Shown: piece after piece, positions 7,858-14,831 of the stretch | Layout: each line of letters begins with the position of its first letter | Position numbering within the stretch: the stretch's first letter is position 1 | Origin: Anaeroplasma sp902783745 | GTDB taxonomy: Bacteria > Bacillota_I > Bacilli_A > Acholeplasmatales > Anaeroplasmataceae | Direction of reading: 5' to 3' | Assembly: GCA_946617655.1 (NCBI GenBank) | Contig: CAMOKL010000024.1 | Location: forward strand, 1-19,137 | Length of the DNA: 19,137 bases | The notes under the pieces: model-generated | Databases searched by the model: none | Told to the model about the DNA's origin: nothing | Seen by the model: only the letters and a program-made list of their open reading frames with translations | Position numbers and translations under genes: made by a program

Positions 7858-7870
7858 ATTAATAATGTTA

Positions 7871-7903
7871 AAGTATATTTTGATAGGAGATAAAAATATA
7901 CTT
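7871..7903 (+). promoter_or_regulatory. Leader hairpin upstream of the diguanylate cyclases
   Basis: AAGTATATTTT (7871-7881) pairs perfectly with AAAATATACTT (7893-7903). The 11-nt loop contains AGGAG (7885-7889). No T run follows, so it is not a simple terminator. It lies inside the predicted leader. The stem is all A-U except one G-C pair, so RNA stability is modest, and it could instead be a DNA operator. I do not recognise a c-di-GMP riboswitch consensus here. Confidence 0.4.
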
Positions 7904-7933
7904 AAATTATTAATTTTAGGGATGTGATGAATT

Positions 7934-9019
7934 ATGTATACTGTAGAATTTTTAAAGAAAATTCCATATTTTGAAGAATATCATCAAACTGAAAGTAATT
8001 TCAGTTTAGAAGAAAATCTAGAAAATATAATAGATTCATTAACTGGTTTGATTTCAAGAAAATATATTATTGGTTATGCTAATTATTTAATTAAAGTTAA
8101 GTCACCTTTTAGACTTGCAATTATTGACTTAGATAATTTTAAGCAAATTAATGATAATTACGGTCATACTAATGGTGATAAGGTATTACAAACTACTGCA
8201 AGTGATTTAAGAAAAAATGTTTCTGATAAAGGTTTATGTGGTAGATTTGGTGGAGATGAATATTTACTAGTAATTAATGGATTATTAGTTTATGATGAAA
8301 TTTATGAATTTATAAGAAAAATGTTTCAAACTCCAAAAGATGGTTCATGTTCAAATGCATTTAGAAAATCTTTAAAGTTTAGTGATTTCCAACCATTTAT
8401 TACTGCAACATTAGGAGTTGCACAATATCCTACTGATGCAGATAATTATTCTGATTTATTCTTATGTGCTGATAAAGCATTATATAGAGGAAAAATGAAA
8501 GGAAGAAATTGTTATATCATCTACTTAAAGGATAAGCATGAAGGTATTGATATTTCAGCATTAAAGAAGAAATCCACATTAGATGCTATAACAAGATTAA
8601 CTCATTTCACAAGCAATACTAGTGGTACAGTTCATAATAAAATAAAAAGAAATGTAGAATTCTTAAGAGAATTTATTTCAGCTGCAGGTACATGCTATAT
8701 AGAAAAAAATGGTCATTGTAAAGACTTAAATGTTGATTTTTTACCAGAAGAAATTGATGAATTATTAGATTTTAATAACCAATTCTTTTGTAATCAAAGA
8801 AGTGCTATTATGGATAATACTATATTCCCTAAAATCAAAGCAGTTGGTATTTCAGCATTTATAGTTCAAAAATGTGTATTTAATAATACTTCATATGGAT
8901 ATATTATTATTTATGATAATGAAATACAACATATATGGCAAGAAGAAGACTTACTTGTTTCATATTGTGCAGCACATTTAATTGGTGAATTAAAATTCTT
9001 AAATGAATTAAATAAATAG
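7934..9019 (+). CDS. Diguanylate cyclase, GGDEF plus C-terminal GAF-like domain
   Basis: Predicted to make cyclic di-GMP from two GTP. It is a soluble 361-aa protein with no membrane segment. A short N-terminal piece (YFEEYH, 12-17) leads into a GGDEF domain at about 34-195. IIDLDNFKQINDNYGH (63-78) supplies the metal Asp65 and the guanine-contacting Asn73, GD (81-82) follows, and the active loop is GGDEY (106-110); all key residues are present. The RxxD inhibitory site expected five residues before the GG is absent (SDKG there), so feedback inhibition by product is not expected. Residues about 210-361 resemble a GAF domain, ending QHIWQEEDL; it may sense a ligand. GAF after GGDEF is the reverse of the usual order. 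The first gene of a two-gene unit with its paralog. The AGGG ribosome site is weakly spaced (12 nt). Confidence 0.9.
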   Translation: MYTVEFLKKIPYFEEYHQTESNFSLEENLENIIDSLTGLISRKYIIGYANYLIKVKSPFRLAIIDLDNFKQINDNYGHTNGDKVLQTTASDLRKNVSDKGLCGRFGGDEYLLVINGLLVYDEIYEFIRKMFQTPKDGSCSNAFRKSLKFSDFQPFITATLGVAQYPTDADNYSDLFLCADKALYRGKMKGRNCYIIYLKDKHEGIDISALKKKSTLDAITRLTHFTSNTSGTVHNKIKRNVEFLREFISAAGTCYIEKNGHCKDLNVDFLPEEIDELLDFNNQFFCNQRSAIMDNTIFPKIKAVGISAFIVQKCVFNNTSYGYIIIYDNEIQHIWQEEDLLVSYCAAHLIGELKFLNELNK

Positions 9020-9027
9020 GAGATTTC

Positions 9028-10092
9028 ATGTATAATTATGTTTCACTTTCGAAAGTAATATATTTTGAAGAGTTTCATGATACTATAGATGAAAAGCCTT
9101 TAGAAGCTGATGTTAGTAATGTATTAGATTCATTAACTGGAGTTGTTTCAAGAAAATACATAGAAGGATATGCAAAATATCTTATTTCTAAAGGTGAAAG
9201 CTTCGTATATATTATTTCTGATTTAGATAATTTTAAACAAATAAATGATAATTATGGTCACGCATTAGGTGATATTGTTTTAAAGTCTGTTGCCAATTCT
9301 TTAATTGATTATATTTCAAATAAGGGAGTTGTTGGTAGATTCGGTGGAGATGAATTCATTATCATTTTAAATGGCAAATATGAATATGATGAAATACATA
9401 CAATACTTAATGGTATGTATTACAATAATACAGTTTATCGTAGATATAGGGGCTTAGGTGCAGTATGTCCTTTTATTACATCTACTATTGGTTCTGCATG
9501 TTACCCAAAAGATGCAACTACTTATGATGATTTATTTTTGGATATGGATAAAGCATTATATAGAGGTAAGATGAAAGGTAGAAACTGTTTTATTATATTT
9601 GATGAGGTAAAGCATGGAGATATTGATATTTCTCGTATGAGAAAAAAATCTATGTATGAGATGATAACAAATATTTCTAATATTTGTAAATCCAAATCAA
9701 AATTAGCTGATAAATGTAGTGATTTATTAAAATATATAGAACAATCAATAAGAGTAGATCATGCAATATTTATTGATAATGATTTCAAATGTAAGGAATT
9801 AGGATTTCAATTCAATAAAGATCTGTTTTTAGAATTTGATTCAAATGGTATTTTTACATGTAATGATAGATTAGATTTAGAAAAGGATCATTATGAAACA
9901 TTTGAATATTTACAAGATAAATCTATATTATCATTTATTATTGCAAAGGTATGTTATAACAATAAAGAAACTTTTGGATATATAATGTTATATTCAAGAA
10001 CTACACAGCATATATGGCAAGATGAAGAACTAGCGTTAGCATATTATGCACAAGAAATGTTATCAATACTTTTACATAATGCAAAAAAATAA
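9028..10092 (+). CDS. Diguanylate cyclase paralog, GGDEF plus GAF-like domain
   Basis: A tandem copy of the preceding gene (354 aa). The two proteins align without gaps over the first 110 residues and share the same start motif (YFEEFH), the metal Asp65, Asn73, Gly81-Asp82 and GGDEF (106-110). Both end their GGDEF domain with DKALYRGKMKGRNC. The inhibitory RxxD is again missing (SNKG). The C-terminal GAF-like half is clearly more diverged than the catalytic half but keeps the QHIWQ(E/D)E end motif. That suggests the two proteins sense different signals while making the same product. The start is 8 nt after the upstream stop, with ribosome site AGGAG overlapping that stop; a terminator follows at once. 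Confidence 0.9.
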   Translation: MYNYVSLSKVIYFEEFHDTIDEKPLEADVSNVLDSLTGVVSRKYIEGYAKYLISKGESFVYIISDLDNFKQINDNYGHALGDIVLKSVANSLIDYISNKGVVGRFGGDEFIIILNGKYEYDEIHTILNGMYYNNTVYRRYRGLGAVCPFITSTIGSACYPKDATTYDDLFLDMDKALYRGKMKGRNCFIIFDEVKHGDIDISRMRKKSMYEMITNISNICKSKSKLADKCSDLLKYIEQSIRVDHAIFIDNDFKCKELGFQFNKDLFLEFDSNGIFTCNDRLDLEKDHYETFEYLQDKSILSFIIAKVCYNNKETFGYIMLYSRTTQHIWQDEELALAYYAQEMLSILLHNAKK

Positions 10093-10096
10093 AATT

Positions 10097-10116
10097 CACC
10101 CCTTTGGGGTGTTTTT
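10097..10116 (+). terminator. Terminator of the diguanylate cyclase operon
   Basis: CACCCC (10097-10102), loop TTT, GGGGTG (10106-10111), then TTTTT. A short GC-rich stem, striking in such AT-rich DNA. Confidence 0.88.
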
Positions 10117-10158
10117 ATTTTTTCTAGTGGTTATTTCCTTTATTAGGTTTTATTTTAA

Positions 10159-10167
10159 TGTTATAAT
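10159..10167 (+). promoter_or_regulatory. Promoter of the DUF1294-fabK gene cluster
   Basis: An extended -10, TG-T-TATAAT, 23 nt before the first start codon. The -35 at 17 bp (TTTATT, 10139-10144) is weak. Confidence 0.65.
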
Positions 10168-10189
10168 ATACGAGTACGAGGTGAAATTA

Positions 10190-10498
10190 ATGGATAACAA
10201 AATAATTTTTATTATTTATGTTTGCTATATGGCATTTATGTCATTAATTACTATGTTTTTATTTATTAAAGATAAGAATATGGCAAAGAAGAATGGCGAT
10301 AGTAATAGAATAAAAGAAAAAACATTATTAGGATTTGTTGCTTATGGTGGTGCAATAGGTGGATTTATTGGTAGAATAATTGCACATCATAAGACTGATA
10401 AATTTTATTTTACATTAACTATATTTATTTCTTTAATTGCATGGATTTTAGTTGGTGTAATACTTGCTTTATATGCATTTAATATTATTAAATTTTAG
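10190..10498 (+). CDS. DUF1294 family small membrane protein
   Basis: A 102-aa integral membrane protein of unknown function. I choose ATG 10190, which has ribosome site GAGGTG (10178-10183). The same frame is open back to 10046, but that stretch overlaps the cyclase gene, the terminator and the promoter. Helices lie at about 5-25, 44-62 and 75-98. The family pattern is visible: DKNMAKK after helix 1, then RIKEKTLLGFVAYGGAIGGFIG, then HHKTDKFYF (the family usually has RHKT). It is the first gene of a tight five-gene cluster. Confidence 0.8.
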   Translation: MDNKIIFIIYVCYMAFMSLITMFLFIKDKNMAKKNGDSNRIKEKTLLGFVAYGGAIGGFIGRIIAHHKTDKFYFTLTIFISLIAWILVGVILALYAFNIIKF

Positions 10499-10509
10499 GA
10501 GGAGATAGT

Positions 10510-10716
10510 ATGGCAACTAGTTTAGAAAAATCACATTCTAAATGGTCTAATTTTAAATTGACTCTTTTAGTTTTATTAGCATCTTTATCAATTCCTATGA
10601 TTTTTTTAGGATTAATGCTAACAAATTCAATTGGTAATTTAGGATATTTATTAGTTGGTATAGGTGGAGTAATATTTTTAATTACTTTTATTTTACTTAG
10701 ATTATTTAAGAGGTAG
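10510..10716 (+). CDS. Small two-helix membrane protein, unknown function
   Basis: 68 residues: a polar 14-residue N-terminus, two hydrophobic segments (about 15-38 and 43-65) joined by a short Asn/Gly-rich turn, and a basic end (RLFKR). The strong ribosome site AGGAGGAG overlaps the upstream stop and supports real translation. It starts 11 nt after the DUF1294 gene and ends 5 nt before the next. I recognise no family. The position suggests work at the membrane alongside its neighbours. Confidence 0.75.
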   Translation: MATSLEKSHSKWSNFKLTLLVLLASLSIPMIFLGLMLTNSIGNLGYLLVGIGGVIFLITFILLRLFKR

Positions 10717-10721
10717 TTAAA

Positions 10722-12038
10722 ATGAAATTTTTAAAAAGATTAATTATAACATTATTTGTAATAGCTTTATTATTGGTTGTTGCAATAATAGTTTTAGGCG
10801 TTATAGCTTATGATGGTTCTGGATTATCATATAATCCTAATTCATCAAATAATATGTATAATTTAATAGGTTCTGAATTTGGTAAATCATTAGACAAGAT
10901 ATATAATTCATCATATGTAGTTGATGATAATAAAATAGAAATTGGTATAACTGATGATGCATTAACTCAATATGTTTTTGACAATGTAAGAGACATGGAG
11001 GGTAATGAAAAATATTATGATGGCAGTAAAGATCAAAAAACATATATTATGGAAAGTAATAATGTTAGATTAAATAGTGTTGAATTCTTTATAAATGAAG
11101 ATTTAACATTAACATCAAAAGTTAGAGTACAAGCTATAGGCTTTTATCAAACATCAATTCATTTAAATGCAGGTTTAAGTGTTATTTCATATGATGACTT
11201 AAAAGATGATGGCAAGGAATATGAAAACCTTGTAGGTGTTGAACATATATTAGCTGTTGAATTTAATGAATTAAAATTAGGAACATCATTAGGTATTACA
11301 TCTAAAATTGCAAAGAAGCTTTTATCTAATTTCAAATTTAATGTTGATTCAAGTGTTAATTTTGATTTTGATAAGTTAGCTTTATATATGAATTTTGATG
11401 AAATCATGGAAAAATGTTGCCAAGATGAATTCTTATTATCATTACTTCAAGAATGTAATTATAGTGTATCAATTGAAAAATATGATAGTGATTTAGAACC
11501 TAAATTATATTTAATTGTTGATACAAAGAATTTATTTAGCCAAGAGGTAAAAAAGGATATAACAATTTCTAATTTAGATGTTATTACAGAAATATCATCT
11601 GAATTATCTAGCGGAATGATATCATTATCAGAAGAAGAATTTAATGCGTTAATTAAGGATAAGGTTTCATCTAATCTTAATGATTTTAATAGAATAATAA
11701 CTTTAGGTGAGACTAATATTAATTTAACATTAAATGATCCTTATTTCTCACTTGATACTAATTCCCTAACAGCAAATCTAAAATTTAATAACACTAATTC
11801 AGTTGTTAAACTAAATATTGGATTTGAATATATTAATTCATCAAAGCTTATAAAATTAAGTTTAAATGATTGTTATGCAGGAAATATTAAAGCATCAAAT
11901 TTAACAAAGAATGATAGTAGTGTTATTAATGAATTAGAATTATCTACTACTGATTTATTTGGCAATATAATTTCTGAAAAAATTACTAATATAGTAATTG
12001 ATAAAGATAATAAAGTTTTAAATATTTATTTTAATTAA
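10722..12038 (+). CDS. Membrane-anchored YpmS-like protein with internal repeat
   Basis: A 438-aa protein with one N-terminal membrane helix (about 7-30) and a large outer region lacking a recognisable catalytic motif. The sequence looks internally duplicated. ITDDALTQYVFDNV (76-89) corresponds to LSEEEFNALIKDKV (302-315). Each is followed by a strand-rich segment with an LT-rich element (128-134; 349-355) and then SIHLNAGLSV (145-154) or SVVKLNIGFEY (360-370). The LSEEEFNALI element resembles that of B. subtilis YpmS (DUF2140), whose domain is built for single use, so a fused double version is unusual. Relation to YpmS is tentative. Ribosome site AAGAGG overlaps the upstream stop. It may act on the envelope or lipids, by context only. 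Confidence 0.7.
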   Translation: MKFLKRLIITLFVIALLLVVAIIVLGVIAYDGSGLSYNPNSSNNMYNLIGSEFGKSLDKIYNSSYVVDDNKIEIGITDDALTQYVFDNVRDMEGNEKYYDGSKDQKTYIMESNNVRLNSVEFFINEDLTLTSKVRVQAIGFYQTSIHLNAGLSVISYDDLKDDGKEYENLVGVEHILAVEFNELKLGTSLGITSKIAKKLLSNFKFNVDSSVNFDFDKLALYMNFDEIMEKCCQDEFLLSLLQECNYSVSIEKYDSDLEPKLYLIVDTKNLFSQEVKKDITISNLDVITEISSELSSGMISLSEEEFNALIKDKVSSNLNDFNRIITLGETNINLTLNDPYFSLDTNSLTANLKFNNTNSVVKLNIGFEYINSSKLIKLSLNDCYAGNIKASNLTKNDSSVINELELSTTDLFGNIISEKITNIVIDKDNKVLNIYFN

Positions 12039-12057
12039 GAATAGAAAGGTAAGAATT

Positions 12058-12852
12058 ATGAAATTAATGAATGGAGTAGAAATGCCAAATATTGGTTTTG
12101 GTACATGGCAAATTGAGCCTAAGGATGCAAAAGCATCTTGTATGATGGCAGTAAAGCACGGATATAAGATGATTGATACTGCAGAATCTTATGGAAATGA
12201 AGAGGAATGTGTATCAGGAATTGATACAAAAGATGTTTTTATTGTAACAAAGCTACCAGCACAATATAAGACTTATGATGAGGCTGTTGCTCATTTTAAT
12301 GAATCTTTAAAGAAGCTTGGAAGAATTGATTTATATTTAATTCATGCACCATGGCCTTGGAATGAACAGGGTAAGGATTGTATGGAAGGTAATATAATGG
12401 TATGGAAGGCTTTTTGTGACCTTTATAAGGCAGGAAAGGTAGGAGCAATTGGTGTTTCTAATTTCCATCCTGATGAAATGGATATGTTATATAAGGCTAC
12501 AGGTGTAATGCCTATGGTTAACCAAATTAGATATTTTATTGGTAATAGACAAATTGATACATATAATTATTGCATAAAAAATAATATCGCAATTATGGCA
12601 TATTCACCACTTGCAACATCTGAGCTTTTAGAAAGTGAAGAAGTTAAAAAGATGGCTGTTAAATATAATAAAACTCCAGCTCAAATTTGTATTAGATATT
12701 GTATAGATACTAATACAATTCCTGTTGTAAAGTCTACTAAGGAGGAAAGAATTAAGGCTAACTTAGATGTTGACTTTAAATTAGATGATGAGGATATTAA
12801 GTATCTTAATTCATTAAAGCCACAAGCATCAACTAGACCTTATAGAAGCTAG
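12058..12852 (+). CDS. Aldo/keto reductase
   Basis: An NAD(P)H-dependent oxidoreductase of the AKR superfamily (264 aa), soluble, with a TIM-barrel fold. The catalytic tetrad is Asp40, Tyr45, Lys65 and His96, in MIDTAESYGNE, VTKLP and YLIHAPWPW. IGVSNF and VNQIRYF in the middle and IPVVKSTKEERIKANL near the end (the NADP-binding region) are typical of the prokaryotic 2,5-diketogluconate reductase-like group. The loop between Tyr45 and Lys65 is about eight residues shorter than in Bacillus YvgN. The substrate cannot be inferred. Ribosome site AAAGG lies 8 nt upstream. The next gene begins 1 nt after its stop, so the two are probably made together. Confidence 0.92.
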   Translation: MKLMNGVEMPNIGFGTWQIEPKDAKASCMMAVKHGYKMIDTAESYGNEEECVSGIDTKDVFIVTKLPAQYKTYDEAVAHFNESLKKLGRIDLYLIHAPWPWNEQGKDCMEGNIMVWKAFCDLYKAGKVGAIGVSNFHPDEMDMLYKATGVMPMVNQIRYFIGNRQIDTYNYCIKNNIAIMAYSPLATSELLESEEVKKMAVKYNKTPAQICIRYCIDTNTIPVVKSTKEERIKANLDVDFKLDDEDIKYLNSLKPQASTRPYRS

Positions 12853-12853
12853 T

Positions 12854-13804
12854 ATGTTAATTTCTAAAGAATTAGGTATTAAAGCACCTATATTTATGGG
12901 CGCAATGGCAAGAATTACTGATGCGAAATTTGCAGCTTCTGTATCTAACGCAGGAGGGTTAGGTGTTATTGCGTCAGGTGATATGACAAAAGATGAAGTT
13001 AAAAAAGAAATTGATTTGATTAAGACTTTAACAGATAAACCTTATGGTGTAAATATAATGTTACAAAGTCCATATAGTAGTGATATTGTTGATCTAGTTA
13101 TTGAAGAAGATGTACCAATTGTTATGTTTGGTGCAGGGACTCCTTTTAAATATATGGATAGATTAAATGAAAAGGGTATTAAAGTTTTTCCTATTGTTTC
13201 TAGTGTGACTTTAGCAAAAAGATTGGCAAAATATAAGCCATTTGGTTTTATTGTTGAAGGAACTGAATCAGGTGGACATATAGGATTTGAATCAACTCTT
13301 CCATTAATTCAAGCAATGCGTATGGAACTTCCTTCTTTAAGATTAATTGCGGCAGGTGGTTTTGCAACAGGAGAATCATTAAATGCTGCATTAATGCTTG
13401 GTTGTGTTGGAATTCAAATGGGAACTAGATTTTTAGCATCAGAAGAAGCTCCTATAGATATTAAATATAAAGAAGAGATTCTTCGTGCAAGAGATAATAA
13501 AACAACAATTACAGGTCAAAAATTTGGTATGCCTGTTAGAGTTTTAAAAAATCAAATGTCAACTAATTATCATGAGATTGAATCAAAGGCACAATCAATA
13601 TTAGAATTAGAGGTTTTAACTGTTGGTTCATTAAAAAAGGCTATATCAGGTGATATAGAAAATGGTTCTTTAATGTGTGGTGAGATTGCATCTGTTATAT
13701 CAGATATTAAACCAGTTAAAGAAATTATTGATGATATTATTGAATCTGCAAAACAAGCAAATTTAAGATATTTATCAATATCTAGTGAAATAAATAATTT
13801 ATAA
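12854..13804 (+). CDS. fabK: FabK-like enoyl-ACP reductase II / nitronate monooxygenase family flavoprotein
   Basis: An FMN-dependent TIM-barrel enzyme (316 aa). It follows FabK block by block: PIFMGAMA, NAGGLGVIASG, DKPYGVNIMLQSP, DIVDLVIEE, then EGTESGGHIG with catalytic His142, AAGGFATG and VGIQMGTRFL for the FMN phosphate, and YKEEILRARD. FabK carries out the last reduction of fatty-acid elongation and is insensitive to triclosan. The nitronate monooxygenase relatives share the fold, so a role outside fatty-acid synthesis is possible. No other fab gene is present here; the partner is an aldo/keto reductase 1 nt upstream. No good ribosome site precedes it, which suggests translation by coupling. 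Confidence 0.83.
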   Translation: MLISKELGIKAPIFMGAMARITDAKFAASVSNAGGLGVIASGDMTKDEVKKEIDLIKTLTDKPYGVNIMLQSPYSSDIVDLVIEEDVPIVMFGAGTPFKYMDRLNEKGIKVFPIVSSVTLAKRLAKYKPFGFIVEGTESGGHIGFESTLPLIQAMRMELPSLRLIAAGGFATGESLNAALMLGCVGIQMGTRFLASEEAPIDIKYKEEILRARDNKTTITGQKFGMPVRVLKNQMSTNYHEIESKAQSILELEVLTVGSLKKAISGDIENGSLMCGEIASVISDIKPVKEIIDDIIESAKQANLRYLSISSEINNL

Positions 13805-13813
13805 ATGTTAAAT

Positions 13814-13853
13814 AAAAAAATAACTATGCCAAAGCTAGCATAGTTATTTTTTT
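13814..13853. terminator. Bidirectional terminator between fabK and lysR
   Basis: A 16-bp perfect stem (13814-13829 with 13838-13853), an 8-nt loop, seven A on the left and seven T on the right, so it works on both strands. The stop codon of the minus-strand LysR gene (13844-13846) lies inside the stem. Confidence 0.9.
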
Positions 13854-14695
13854 ATATTAAAGTCAATAAATGAATTAATAATTTTATTATTTATATTTCC
13901 TTTAAGCATTAAAACATTTCTTTTTTCTAATTTTAAATCACTATTTATAGTGTGAATATTTTTATTATTTTCAACAAGCATTAAGGGTATTATTGCAATA
14001 CCTAAATTATTTTCTACTAATGGTATAATTTCAGAAACAGTAGATACTTCAATATCAATATCATATGTTAATCCTTGTTGATTAAATAAAGAAGAATAAT
14101 ATTTATATGATACTGTATTTGATGAAAGACCAATTTTGGGAAGTTTAGATAAATCATATATTGAATAATATTGATTAAAATTACTGCCACCAATAATAAC
14201 GTCATTAAATTCTAATACATTAAATGAATTATCGTATTTGATAGGTGATGTTACAAATGCGAGATCAATAAGCTTTAAATCTAAATTCTTTATTGCATCT
14301 ATTGTATTATAATTTGTTATTTTAAATCTAACATTTGGCTTTGTCTTATGATAATTTGCTAAAGTATTTGCTAAATATAGATTTAATGCCGTTTCTGTTG
14401 TTCCTATTCTTATTGTACCTATATCATCTTTTAATCTATTATTTAATATATTTTCAGCATTAGAGATTTCTTGGATTGCAATATCTAAATGCTCATATAA
14501 TATTAGACCTTCCTCAGTTAAAGAAAGTCCATTTTTTTCTCTATTTAATAATTTAGTATTTAGATTGGATTCTAATATTCTTATTATTCTTGACAGGTTA
14601 GGCTGTGAGGTTTGAAGTATAGAAGAAGCTTTAGTGAAGCTTTTTTCTCTTGCTATATAATAAAAAGCTTTATAATAATCATATGAAATATCCAT
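13844..14695 (-). CDS. LysR-family transcriptional regulator
   Basis: 283 aa. An N-terminal winged helix-turn-helix at about 4-62, with the LysR pattern F..IAREKSFTKASSILQTSQPNLSRIIRILE and TEEGLILYEH, then a periplasmic-binding-protein-like effector domain to the end. The effector domain is short but complete in outline. It is transcribed away from the MATE pump gene with 136 nt between the two starts, the usual arrangement in which the regulator controls the divergent gene and itself. It converges on fabK, so control of that cluster is possible but less likely. Ribosome site AGGAG lies about 9 nt before ATG. The effector is unknown. Confidence 0.92.
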   Translation of the reverse strand: MDISYDYYKAFYYIAREKSFTKASSILQTSQPNLSRIIRILESNLNTKLLNREKNGLSLTEEGLILYEHLDIAIQEISNAENILNNRLKDDIGTIRIGTTETALNLYLANTLANYHKTKPNVRFKITNYNTIDAIKNLDLKLIDLAFVTSPIKYDNSFNVLEFNDVIIGGSNFNQYYSIYDLSKLPKIGLSSNTVSYKYYSSLFNQQGLTYDIDIEVSTVSEIIPLVENNLGIAIIPLMLVENNKNIHTINSDLKLEKRNVLMLKGNINNKIINSFIDFNIKK

Positions 14696-14763
14696 AATTA
14701 AATCTCCTTTTCAAAATATATTAGTATTTAATATGTACTTGCCTATATCAAATTTATATATTT

Positions 14764-14772
14764 ATTATATCA
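14764..14772 (-). promoter_or_regulatory. Promoter of the lysR gene
   Basis: On the minus strand this reads TGA-TATAAT, an extended -10, about 70 nt before the LysR start. No convincing -35 is seen. Confidence 0.55.
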
Positions 14773-14786
14773 CATATATATTTTAT

Positions 14787-14810
14787 TTATAACTTGAATT
14801 AATATAAAAT
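14787..14810 (+). promoter_or_regulatory. Possible LysR operator and MATE promoter
   Basis: TTATA (14787-14791) and TATAA (14803-14807) form a short inverted repeat across 11 nt. The right arm overlaps TATAAAAT (14803-14810), a candidate -10 for the MATE gene. Dyads of about this spacing are usual for LysR proteins, but AT-rich DNA produces them by chance. The MATE ribosome site is GAGG at 14818-14821. Confidence 0.3.
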
Positions 14811-14831
14811 AGTTTTTGAGGATGTGATAAT

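Noticed and set aside
7843..7933. A c-di-GMP riboswitch in the cyclase leader
   Set aside because: I cannot find the conserved class I or II elements, only a simple A/U-rich hairpin.
10046..10189. An N-terminal extension of the DUF1294 gene
   Set aside because: The stretch runs back into the cyclase gene and across a terminator and promoter. A good ribosome site marks ATG 10190.
10837..11407. Minus-strand open frames in the YpmS-like gene
   Set aside because: They are low-complexity shadows of the coding strand with no start signals.
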